Positions 44,601 through 55,100 of a DNA stretch of 64,000 bases are shown piece by piece. How positions within the stretch are numbered: position 1 is the stretch's first letter; every line of letters begins with the position of its first letter. The notes beneath the pieces are model-generated. The model did no database searches. It saw nothing but the letters and a program-made list of their open reading frames with translations, and was not told where the DNA came from. Both the position numbers and the translations under genes were made by a program. The stretch comes from Cladopsammia gracilis (taxonomy: Eukaryota; Cnidaria; Anthozoa; Scleractinia; Dendrophylliidae). The DNA is taken from assembly GCA_022457155.1 (NCBI GenBank), contig JAJGOT010000003.1:3313501-3377500 (forward strand), in the 5' to 3' direction.

Positions 44601-47600
44601 AGTTGTCTAATTAGGCAGTTGGCATCCGCATCATAGCTGGAAAAGGTTAAAACATGAGCGGCACGGTTCTGAATGGGATGCTAGATGCCTCTCCCCTCCC
44701 CCTCCCCTCCCCCCAAGCAGATTAAAATCCAAGGACCAGGCATGGGTATCTCGAGAGTTCAAAAAACGTTTTTATCACCTTCTGAATGAGTACTTGGGTT
44801 TACAAGAATATGCCAGTGAATCAAAGTCACAGTTCCATGTTATAACAATAGCCATGACTCCACCCTAAAATGACGCAAAAAAGGAAGACAGAAAAAAACA
44901 CATTAATCATACAGTTATGCTTGTGCAATATTAAAAGTAACATTTTTATTATATGGCCATGGCTATTATATGGTATTGGTATACCATAATGTCAATGAAC
45001 AAAAAGCAACATTTCAAAATTTCATTTGATTTAAATATATAGGACTTATACCAAGGCTGTGCTCTAAGAGTTATCATGGGAGCCTAAAGAGAGTCCAGCT
45101 ATAAAATTTAGGGTGCCCAGCAGTCAAACCATGTGCAAAAATTAAGTTTTTCTTGTCGCCCAGAGACAAAAGTTAGTCACCTGTGGCACCCGGGCACTGC
45201 TAGAGGGCTGCAGATGATAAGGCTTTCTTCTTTAAATATCATGAATTGACAATACGTACCACATACCTGATAAGCTATCTCTTCAAAATTAACATTTGCT
45301 AGCTCTACAATCTTTCCAAACTTGAACACAGGACACAGAGGGTCAGTGTCTGGGTCATAATTACACGAAGTCAAGTATGTTTTGTTATTGGACTGGATGT
45401 TCCTCCTGTTTATAAATAAAAATGTTTAGATACAGAAACTGTCAGTGACTAGGTATCCTACTGCAAGCTGTTAAAACTCCAAATTAATTACAAGAAAAAA
45501 TTCCAAAAATCTCAAGGATGTCCTTGAAGTAGCTGATACACTGTGCAGGATGGTTAAGCACAATTCAGGGCAATATTAATGAAACTAACATGTTTGTAAG
45601 TCTGGTATCCATTAGGTACTTTATGAAATGTTATGGAAATTTGTGCTTGTGTAAATGCTGTGGTTTAAAATTTTTATTTGGTTTGAAAATTTTCAAACCA
45701 GTTTAATTTTTATTTTCCTTTATCTCAGATTCATTATCATAATATGAGACAAAGGAAAATAAAAATCAAACTGGTCTAAAACCACAACAGATACTTACAG
45801 TGATTCACCAAACTTGGGAAACTGCACATTGTTTTTAATAAGCACAGTGAAATTCTTGGCAGAATCAAGAAGTGGCACATTTTCCCTACAAAAGCAAATA
45901 CAAAAACTTAGGTGTACATGATGTCGTGTAAAGAGAAGGGTACAAATAAATGTTGAGCCACGTAGCACTGGTAATAAAACAAGGAATCACAGAATTAACT
46001 CTGTGAGTAAATTATAATGCTAAGGTAAACCCATAAATTTCCCTGTACTGAGCGCCCTAGTAAGGAAATGAGGGACCACACGAGGGAAAGAAAAAAATCT
46101 TTGACCTCGGTGGGATTCGAACCCACAACCTCCGGATTAGATCTTCCGTTGCTCTACCGCTTGAGCCACGAGGCCGTACAGGAGCAGATCGTGGGTAATA
46201 AGGTGGTAATTCGTGGCAATGAGAATGTGAAGGGTACAAATAAATGTTGAGCCACGTAGCACTGGTAATCATGAAAAGAGATATCATTGCAGGGCCATAG
46301 TTAGGGGAGGGGCCGGGGTGGCACCCCTCTCCTTCCCCAGTTTTTTTTTACCCCCCCCAAAAAATTAAAAACACAAATATTTAATGTTGAAAATAAAACT
46401 GATTTCAGTCACTCAGAAATGATCGCAAACTCCTACTGAGTGAGATTTGCACCCTTGGTAAACTTATGCTTGTCATGCCAGCTACCAATGCCATCAGAGA
46501 GTGCACCTTGTCCACCTTACAGTGTGTCAAGACCTACCTGCGTTCAACCACAGGAGAGGCCAGAATCAATCACCTCATGCTTCTGCATGTTCACGAGAAA
46601 TTGGCAGATGGTTTGGACATGGTGGAGGTTGTCAATTTGTTTGTGGGGGACAACCAGCGGTGCAAGCAACTGTTTGGGGAGTTTTCAAAGAACAGCCTTC
46701 CAAGAACAGTCTTCCAAGTTTGTGTTTGCCTTTAACTGTGCTTCCCTTGACCAAGACAGTCAATGGTTTTTTTTTTGCAACTATCATATTTAGAATTTTA
46801 TTTGGAATATAAGAAAAATCTATGGAAATAGATATTGATGGTTGTGTGATAATGTGTAATTACTTCACTAAGCCTTTGGGATCATGGAAATGTGCTGTGC
46901 TTTGTATAAATAAGTGTCAGTTTAGAAAGAGTTTTCATCTATCAAAAACATGAAATTTAAAAGCCCAAAATACTGGAAAATGCAGTTTCCAGTGTTTCAT
47001 TTTCAAACATTTTTGGAGGGTGTATACAGGGACCTCCCTAGAAAGCATTGGGTCTGAAACATTTGTGCCCCCCCCCCCCCCCCCTCCCAGCTTTTCAAGG
47101 CTTGTTACGGAGATCATGACTTCATCGTCTTCTGTCAGTATACTGTATGCCAATAGATAACCTAACTGAAGCTGTCTGACTTTCAGCCAACTGTTGCACA
47201 TTTGTCAGCAGACAGTTACATGTAGATGATGGTTGGTTCACAGTTAACCATTTGTTGTAATCCTTTGTCGACCAACAGTTTACCAACAAATTTGGCTGAC
47301 TGAGTTCTTTAAGGAAGCTGTTCTGGGTGGAGTACCAAATTCATGCCTTTTCTGTTTGGTCCATCTTATTCAAATGTTATTAATTTTTTAATAATGGCAG
47401 GTTTATGTCCAATAACTTTAGTTTTTAAGAAAAGGACAATACAGGACTTCACAATGATAAGCTGTGAAACTGAATTCAAAGTTGATGCTAGTCTTGGATA
47501 ACCAGTTTAATTCTGCTTTGAATACCTGGGCCTTGCAGAACTTTAAAAGCATCATTTTAAAACATACTTTAAGTTGAAGCCTGGCATTGGAAGTTCATCA

Positions 47601-49510
47601 ATCTCTACTGGGCACCAGGAGTATATCTGACAAACTTTGTGCTTTTTATCCCCTCTATCAGCTTCCACACATTTTCCAGTCTTGAGGCCTAGAAGATGGA
47701 ATTTAAAAGAAAAGTTGCCAGTTGTTAACATCAATGAATTTGAAAACGCTTGGCAGAAGATTTGCTTTCAGAAATCAAGAAATTATTTCAGGTAGACACT
47801 TCCATAGGAAACAACAATGGTGATCAAGATAGATCTATGTGGGCCAAAAAATGTCAGAAAATGACATCTACTCTTAAACTGTCTAGTAAACAACAAGCAT
47901 TGTTATATAGCTGGAGTTTTTGTCAATACATCGCACGTGTTGATTGGTTGATTCATCATCACATGACATCTAACAAACAAACTGTTTCCCGCCAATTGTG
48001 CTAAGCGGGCAACATTTGCGAAAGCGGGCAACAATTTTGACGCCAGAGGGTAACATTGCACTGTTGCCCGCTAGCGCATGTGATCAGACCGTGACAAAAG
48101 GCATGATTATGATGGATCGAGTGCTAGGCGCGTTTTTCAAACTGTCTTGTGTTGTGTTTTTTTGTGTTGCTATATAACAAATCACTTAATGACTGATCCC
48201 TCGGGAAACAGTGAATTTTGTTTCCCTCGAATCTCGATGTTTCCCGAGACAAACAAAATTCACTGTTTCCCTCGAGACCAGTCATTAAGTGTTTTATTAT
48301 GTCACGAACAACAAGGCTTTCCAGGGTTATACTCAGACACTCTTGCACAGACAATCAAAAACATGCCTGCTCAGAATAGTGACTGCAATGCAAGTACAGT
48401 CAATAGAGAAATGTCAGAAGCTAAATGCAACAAGTTCCTTTACTGTGGTTGGCAACAAGCCAGACAATTTTGAAATTTGCTGTTAAATGTAATAATATTA
48501 TGCCTCCAACCAACCTATAATTTATTGGTCTCAGGTCAGCCTATAGGAGCACTTGCCACCACCTTACAGATTAGCTATGTCAAAATGCTCAGCAAGTTGG
48601 CAGGAGCAAAATATATCAGACAAGCAAGACAGTAACCAGAAAGACCACTTGTCATTTCGTAGATATATGTAGATATAATGTTTGCATCTTGAATAAAGTA
48701 TGTAACTATGTAATAGGTATGTAATGTATGTATGTTAAAACTCACCATGGCCATTTTCGACAGGCTCTAGCCTTGTACAGTCACTGTCTTTTGTGCACTT
48801 TACACCTGGAAACTTTGGGTCCTCAGGGCATGTGGACTGATTTTGAATTGGTGTGATTATCATGTTTGTCATCACAAATACGGCACTATCCTCCTGTTAC
48901 CAGTGAATGAGAAAAAGATAAATGTACATCTGGTAAGTTGGTATTAAAAAGGTAAGTCTTCACAAGCCTGATGGCTCACAACTGCCGGAGCTTAACCCGG
49001 TTTCTGTAGCATGAAGTGACTGAGAGTATCACTACTCCCCCCTGGATGGGATGCTAGTCCATCACAAGGTTACCACCAGCATTGTGTCGCCAGTACCCAT
49101 TTATACACCTGGGTGGAAAGAGGCAATGTGGAGCAAAGTTTCTTGTCTAAGGAAACAACACGATGGCAGAGATGAGAATCTTTGAAGGATCTTTAAGGAT
49201 CCTTATAAAATTCATTAATATCTCATAAGGAAAATACAAAAGAAATGAATGTTTAATGAAGGTTTGTAAACCCCAATACAGATCAACTGAGTTGATGAAT
49301 TATTAAACAGTAGCATTAACTTTTGATACAGATCTCTGCTGAGCTAATTAGTATGCATTAACTTTTGATACAGATCTCTGCTGAGCTAATTAGTATGCAT
49401 TAACTTTTCATACAGATCTCTACTCATTGTTTCATTTCATAAGTCAGATAAAATGTTTGCGTCCGATCTGTATGGGCGTTTACAATGGCTCGCCTTCGGC
49501 TCGCCATTGT

Positions 49511-49547
<37 letters not shown>

Positions 49548-51850
49548 TCACTTAAAGATCTGCATGAGGCTCTGCGAGGATCTTACTGAGGATCTTAATA
49601 AAGATCTTTGAGGATCTTTGCAAAGATCTTTGAAGATCTTTAAAGATCCTTGAAGATCTTTGCCAAGAACCTTAAGGATCCTTGAAGATCTTTGCAAGAT
49701 CCTTCAAAGGATCTTATTAAGATCCTTGAAAGATTCTTATAAATTCTTGAGGATCTTAAAGGATCCTTGCAAAGATCCTCACAAGGATATTTTGGTAGGG
49801 TCCTTTGAAGATCTTTATCAACTCCTTGAGGATCTCTGTAAAAAATTCTACAATAAATTGCAGATGAAGAATCTTTGAGGATCTTTCAAAGATCCCGTGA
49901 GGATCCTTTAAAGATGTTTATCTTTAAAGGATCCTTGACAGGTCTTTGAAGATCTTCGAAGATCCCTGAAGATCCTGTGAGGAAGTTGAAAGTCCGACAC
50001 GCTGACTTTGATAAAGTGTGGTCGCAAAAAATTTCCCAGGGCTCGACACTAACACTTACCCATTCACCACTGGAAAGTAAAAGTTTTGAGTGGAAAGTAA
50101 TAAAAGCAAATGAACCGAAAATACTTGCCCAATCAGGCAACTACTTCTAGACAATGTGGAAAGTACTTTTTTGACAGCCAAGTAAAAAAAGAAAAGAAAA
50201 CGAATGTGTTTAGTTATTACAAGTGAGCTTCCTTGCTAAACGTCTAAGTTTAATGAGAAGAGTCACATTTTTTGCCATCTTGGAATCGTCAGATCAAGAA
50301 ACCCTGGGTACAAAATTAATGATGCAATCGACCATGCTCACCATTTTGGAAAACTTTAACATTTATTTTACATTACCTCTGGCGGGACCACATAATCAGA
50401 TGAGTCCCAGACGTGAACCCCTCCATACAATGGAAATTCCTGGCCACTGCTTGGCGTTAAGTTTGTGAGTGACACACCCTTCACTTTTGTTGTTACAGAA
50501 CTGTAAGGCTTCTGAAACTCCTGATATCCTTTTTTGTAAACAATCACATACCTGAAGAAGTGCAGAACATTAATTGTTGCAAGATGGATAACTTTTTTGT
50601 GTGTATACAGAGGGTGGTAAGGGGGGGGGGGGGGTCTGGATCACGTTTCACGAAAAATAAAATTGTCATTTCACGTTTCACAGAGAATAAAACGGCCATT
50701 TCACGAAAAAAAACATTCCTTACTTTTTGCTAATTAAATTACATCCAAAGTACAGCTTTGTTTATTGTCTTCACCGACCGTCCACTCCTCGTTCTTCCTG
50801 ATGTAAAAAGAAAGCTGAGTTCTTTGTTTTGCTGATGTTGTGTAAAATTACCTAACCTTGTAGAGTGACCTAGGGTCCAGAATGATGATCAATCACGGTC
50901 ATGCATTAGTCACGCAATTTACCATCAACGTAGTTAAATGCTTACTGGATAATTTTTTGGGAGGAAGAAAGAATCACGGTTTACAGTAGCATTTCACGAG
51001 GAAAAAAACAACAGTCATTTTGCAGTGCTTATGAAAAAAAGTCGATTCACTGTTTACGGGTATGTAACCAAATCATGTTTCACGAGAAAAAAAAAGCCAT
51101 TTCACAATTCACGGTAAAAAAAAGGCCTTTCACAGATCACGAAAAAACCCTTCACCACCCTCTATAAAAATGACAAATTATGTATGTTAAAGGACCTTGT
51201 TATGATTTCTATTGAAGTTATTCTGTGCTAGCCTGCATAATTGGTGCTTTTGCATGCTGGACAAGCAATAAATGTGTAGGGCAAAAAGTGATGCATTCAA
51301 ATGTTCCAGGGCATGTTTCTTTCCATTTTGTGACTTTGAAATTGCAGACTGATTGAGGGCCTGTTCTGACCATTGAATATTTTTACCAATCAGTGTGGTT
51401 GTTAGGTGGTTTTCTCTCCATCAGGAATTTCAGGAATGGGGAATGGAATTTCAGGAATGAACATAATCTGATTAGTGGAAATATACGTCAAGAACAAGTC
51501 CTCAAACAAAGGACATCAGACGGGAAGAGGAGAGAGTCAGTGTAGTCCTTTGCTGCGCGTTTGTCTGCTTTTCGAAAATTTGTAATTAAGCTCTCATATA
51601 TAAGCTTAAGTGAGGTTTAAGTTAAATTCGATTTAAAACGCAAATCTTACACGTTGCGTTACACGTCCTTCGGTATATTTCGAAACTGAAAATTGGAAAG
51701 TACTTACCCTATTATGTAAACAACAATCACTAATTGTATGAGCCGATTTATCAGTCCAACCTTCTTGCTTTTGATATGCACTATCTTGGCTGTATCGTAT
51801 TCAAAGAACGCTGTGAGAATAGCATCGCAAATTCGACTGCAAGACCCCAT
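41672..51850 (-). CDS. P2X purinoceptor (ATP-gated cation channel), 11 exons
   Basis: Exons on the - strand: 51850-51708, 50551-50377, 48893-48746, 47688-47568, 45885-45799, 45405-45267, 44864-44779, 42929-42885, 42363-42273, 42073-42008, 41794-41672. All junctions are GT-AG and stay in frame, giving 1,224 nt (407 aa plus stop). The protein is a trimeric plasma-membrane channel opened by extracellular ATP. Visible hallmarks: N-terminal YDTAKI (TxK motif), TM1 near 33-53, ATP-contact residues K70/K72 (TKVKG), N313-F314-R315 and K332, ten ectodomain cysteines in family order, TM2 at about 346-372, and a YxxxK trafficking motif after TM2 (YVLQK). The last codons (GTA AAT TGA) coincide with a possible donor, so a longer C-terminus is possible. 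AATAAA lies at 41538-41543 (- strand). P2X is known in cnidarians but absent from fly and nematode models. Confidence 0.96.
42405..42568. mobile_element. Palindromic MITE in a P2X intron
   Basis: AATTCATACTTGGCTCCGAG near 42430 is inverted near 42550 (CTCGGAGCCAAGTATGAATT), with GCTTAGGGGAATAAA continuing the arms. The outer ends read AATTCCGACATA and TATATCGGAATT. Confidence 0.85.
42590..42770. repeat. Dispersed repeat shared with 29195-29330
   Basis: Both copies contain GTGACCATTCAAAT, GGGATTTTTCTTGA and GGCA(G/C)TCTTGGG in the same order and orientation. No coding capacity. Confidence 0.65.
44000..44100. mobile_element. Palindromic MITE in a P2X intron
   Basis: CCCTCGGGGATATTTGATAT and ATATTCCCCTTGTGGCGT pair with CCACGAGGGGAATAT and ATATCCCCTCG. 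A CT microsatellite lies nearby at about 43759-43784. Confidence 0.7.
44195..44690 (-). mobile_element. LINE 3' fragment (reverse-transcriptase C-terminal end)
   Basis: The - strand translation gives phrases typical of CR1/L2-like LINE ends in cnidarians: [41 protein letters not shown] and [15 protein letters not shown], with several stops. The 3' end carries TTACAG repeats after AATAAA. It is an old, 5'-truncated copy inside the P2X intron between exons 7 and 8. Confidence 0.8.
45662..45792. mobile_element. MITE with TGATTTTTATTTTCCTTTG-type ends
   Basis: TTTTTATTTTCCTTT on the left is inverted as AAAGGAAAATAAAAA on the right, with GTGGTTT-like outer ends. A related element is at 57657-57790. 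Confidence 0.7.
45935..46269 (-). mobile_element. tRNA-Arg-derived SINE between 41-bp direct repeats
   Basis: A tRNA-like cloverleaf lies at 46175-46102 (- strand): 7-bp acceptor GGCCTCG/CGAGGTC with one G-T pair, D arm GCTC/GAGC, T arm GTGGG/CCCAC with TTCGAAT, and an anticodon loop containing TCT (Arg) but one base too long. The body continues on the - strand as CAAAGATTTTTTTC. An identical 41-bp sequence (starting GAAGGGTACAAATAAATG) flanks it at 45935-45975 and 46229-46269. That is long for a target duplication, so a local tandem duplication is an alternative. It is unlikely to be a working tRNA because of the anticodon loop. Confidence 0.75.
46418..46735 (+). pseudogene. hAT transposase C-terminal dimerisation fragment
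   Basis: The + strand frame reads [40 protein letters not shown] and then [15 protein letters not shown], the hAT C-terminal dimerisation domain as found in ZMYM1-like domesticated and mobile proteins. Upstream catalytic parts are absent. C- and G-rich runs occur on both sides (near 46350 and 47066). It lies in a P2X intron in the opposite orientation. Confidence 0.75.
48178..48300. mobile_element. Palindromic MITE in a P2X intron
   Basis: AATCACTTAATGACTG and GGGAAACAGTGAATTTTGTT are inverted as AACAAAATTCACTGTTTCCC and CAGTCATTAAGTG. Length about 123 bp; no coding capacity. Confidence 0.8.
48950..49185 (-). mobile_element. tRNA-derived SINE
   Basis: On the - strand it carries GTTGTTTCCTTAGACAAGAA, CACCCAGGTGTATAAATGGG, TGCTACAGAAACCGGGTTAA and GGCTTGTGAAGACTTACC, the phrases shared with 60786-60965 and 61736-61805. 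Located in P2X intron 2. Confidence 0.75.
49440..49990. repeat. GATC-dense degenerate minisatellite
   Basis: Words such as AAAGATCTTTGA, AGGATCTT and GATCCTTGAAGATC recur dozens of times without a fixed period. A small foldback (GGGCGTTTACAATGGC and its inverse) sits at about 49474-49520. It lies within P2X intron 2. The 72-aa frame here is a by-product of the repeat. Confidence 0.8.
50612..51165. mobile_element. hAT-like non-autonomous element
   Basis: The left end CAGAGGGTGGTAAGG is inverted at the right end (CCTTCACCACCCTCT). Inside both ends are repeats of CACGTTTCACG or TTTCACAATTCACGG-like words. CAGRGG ends suggest hAT, but I could not confirm an 8-bp duplication. Confidence 0.6.
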
Positions 51851-51940
51851 TATGCAAGTGTGAAACAGGAACCTACGTTGTGTATGACTACTGCAATTAT
51901 CCCTTCATACGGGAAAGTTCTTTTGTTCGTGCTTATAAAA
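51851..51940. promoter_or_regulatory. Possible bidirectional promoter
   Basis: Only about 90 bp separate the P2X ATG (51850, -) from the first ATG of a candidate + strand exon (51941). CTTATAAAAATGG at 51932 places a TATA-like TATAAAA directly before the + ATG, so it may instead be chance. Divergent genes this close often share a promoter. Confidence 0.4.
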
Positions 51941-52020
51941 ATGGCGGCTATTTCACACGTTCGAAGCATGCTGAACGTTCTTGGCTTCTTCTTGTCATCT
52001 CCTGGTCTTTGTGCATCAAG
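51941..52020 (+). CDS. Candidate first coding exon, divergent from P2X
   Basis: ATG at 51941 opens 26 codons (MAAISHVRSMLNVLGFFLSS and on), ending at a good donor AAG|GTAAAG at 52020/52021. The peptide is hydrophobic, like a signal or targeting sequence. It ends in phase 2. I did not find a matching acceptor that joins it in frame to the exon at 52183, so it may be 5' leader, a separate isoform, or a small upstream frame. Confidence 0.35.
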
Positions 52021-52182
52021 GTAAAGGACATAAAGGGGATTTTATAGAAAAAAAATTGACGTGAGTTGAGACTGTAAGACCCTGTAAGCTTTTTGACACT
52101 GGAGCTTACCGATACTAAAAATAATTGATTGAAAACATCTGTAAGCTTAAGTTAAGCTTATCTAGATCTGGTCATCGAGCAT

Positions 52183-55100
52183 ATGTGCGCAAGAAACCAA
52201 AAACTAAAATCAAAACTTGATGAACTTTTAGATCAAATACGGTCTTCTAGTGTGAACAAGATCATTGCAAATATTACTGAAATGCAATCTCCAGGTAAGC
52301 TTATGAACAGAACAGTTGAGACCACTAGACCAGGGGAGCTACCATCTGCTCTTAAAGATCTAACAAATGAAGCAAAATTTTCTGATGGCAACAGCACAGT
52401 TTGTAATGTCACTGAACTCCAGCCTTCTCCTGTGAACAAGACAGTTGAGAAAGCCACTTTACCAGATGAAAAGACTTCCACACAGAAGGATTCATCAAAT
52501 GAAACACAGCCTTCTGTTGTGAACAGAGTGGATGATTGTGGCACTGAAATACAATTTGCTGATGTAAATGGAACAGCGGAGACCACTGTACTAGCGGATC
52601 TACCGTCCCCCCTAAAAGATGTAGCAAATGAAGGACAATCTTCTGGTGGGAATAGGGCAATTGAGAATGTCACTGAAATGCATCCTCCTGGTGTGAACAG
52701 GACCGTTGATAATGCCACTGCACCAGACGAAAGGAATTCCACACCGAAGGATTCGTCAAATAAAATACAGCCTTCTGGTGTGAACAGAGTGGATAATAAT
52801 GGCACTGAAATGCAATTTTCTGGTGTGAACACAACAGCTGTGACCACTATACTAGAAGAACTACGTGTACCGCCCACCCTAAAGGATTTAGCAAATGAAG
52901 CACAATCTTCTGATGGGAATGCCAGGGCAGTTGAGAATGTCACTGAAATGCAGTCTTCTGGTGTGAACAAGACAAAAATTATCATTGAGAATGTCACTAT
53001 ACCAGATGAAAGGACTTCTATACTGAAAGATTTGTCAAATGAAACACAACCTTCTGGTGTAAACAGAGTGGATGACAATGGTGCTGAAATGCAATTTTGT
53101 GGTGTGAACACAATATCTGAGACCACTATACTAGGAGAACTGCCATCTACCCCAATGGATCTATCAAATGAAGCACAAACTTCTAGTGGGAATGCCGGGA
53201 CAGTTGAGAATGTCACTGAAATGCAGCAATGTGGCGTGAATGACACAATAATTGAGAATACCACTGTACCAGATGAAATGACATCTATAACAAAAGACTC
53301 ATCAAATGAAACACAGTCTTCTGGTGTGAACATAGTAGATGATAATGGCACTGAATGGCAATTTTGTGGTGTGAACACAACAGCTGAAAGCACTGTACTA
53401 GGGGTCTTACCGTCCACCCCAATGGATCTATCAAATGAAGGAACATCTTCTGGTGGGAATGTCAGGACAGTTGAGAATGTCTCTGAAATGCAGTCTTCTG
53501 GTGTGACAATTCAAAATACCACTGTACTAGATGAAAGGACTTATATACCAAAAGCTTCATCAAATGAAACACAACCTTCTGGTGTATACAGGGTGGATGA
53601 CACTCAGATGCAATGTTCTGGTGAGACTGAGATTAACACATCAGTTTCAGCTTTTAATGAGCCGACTGTTTTATGTCTAACTACAAACAGCAGTATTTCA
53701 GGGGAAACTGTATTCACACAAAAGGGTATTTCTAGCACACCATTGGCAGATTTTAATGAACCAACTATCTCCTGCATTTCTACTGAGGAAATACAATCCA
53801 CGCTTAAGTGTGTTTCCGATACACCTGTGGCAGATCTTATTAATCCAGCAACTGTACTCTGTGATATGATAGTTGAAGCAGCTTCCTCATGTATAGCCAT
53901 GGAACACTCTACAGAATCTCTTCAACATATAGAGGCCTCACTGAAGGACCTTTCTGAATCAGTGAGTAGTCTGACTGCAGACGACAGGTTCAAGGAATCA
54001 CCATCAACTCAAGAGGTCAACCAACCATCCAGAAAAAAGATAAAACTCAGTAAGAGTGTAAACATTCCAGTGGAGGATGTGCTTGGAGGAGTGCATACCA
54101 GATTGTGTGAACGCAATTGTACATCAAGGCACAATCCTTTGGTACTAGCAGCTGGTGTTCAAAATGATTGCAAATTGAGAACCTGTCTGGAGAACCATTT
54201 GAAGCTATCTATAAAAAATGGCTGGAGATCATCAATAAGCATTCAAGATCCCTCCTCAAAGCTCCGTCAACTTGTTTTTCACCTGGCCATGTTGTTTGGC
54301 AAACTTGATTTGTTAGAATTCATGTTAAAAGCACAGCTAGGAAATTCACAATACTTTGCAAATTCTGCCAGAAACTCACCACTTTCAACAATACTAAAAA
54401 ACATGCATCGTTTCATGCCAACTTCTTCCTTTGATGAAAAGCTGTCTGTATTCCAACAGTTATTGCAACTTCTTGTGAAGTACAATAGTAATGTTCTTCT
54501 GGTACAGGATGATGTCAGTGAAGATACCATCCTTCATGCATGTGCCAAACAAATCAGGGAACTCACCAATGAGATCAAGGCCAAAGAATCTGTTTCAGAC
54601 TTTTTGGAACTTCAAGGATTGCTTGACCAGAGAATGTTATATGAACGATTTTGTGCAGAAATGATTCACATGTTTAAAAGACTTGGTGTTGAGGGACCCT
54701 TGCATCAGAGCCAAGTCCTTGAATTCTTTGATATCAGAAATAAAGCCGGAGAGACAATGTCTAAGATTCTTGAAGATGAAGAATTGACAAGGAGAAGCTG
54801 TTATGCTGGTAGTATTCAGAAATCATCACCTGCTCAAGAAGACAGAAATACTGAATATACAAGGGAACAACTGTCAGTTCATGAAGAGCATTGTGAAAAT
54901 GTAACTACAGAAGGGGATACTTTGCAGTCAACCACTTTTGCTGAAACGTCATCTTTGTCGCAGACAAATGATCTTCAAAGCAGCTGCCCAACAGGGCAGA
55001 ATGTCAGTGTGTCAACTAATGTTGTAAATCTCTCTGAAAGGAGCACCACCTTGTCACGTTCTCACACTGGAAATACAGGAGCACAGCCAGGACCTCACAA

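Noticed and set aside
46102..46175. Functional tRNA-Arg gene
   Set aside because: The anticodon loop has an extra base, and the sequence is part of a SINE-like unit between direct repeats.
52233..53417. 394-aa - strand frame under the large exon
   Set aside because: It is the antisense of the ~90-aa repeat region; the + frame is longer, has splice sites and continues into domains.
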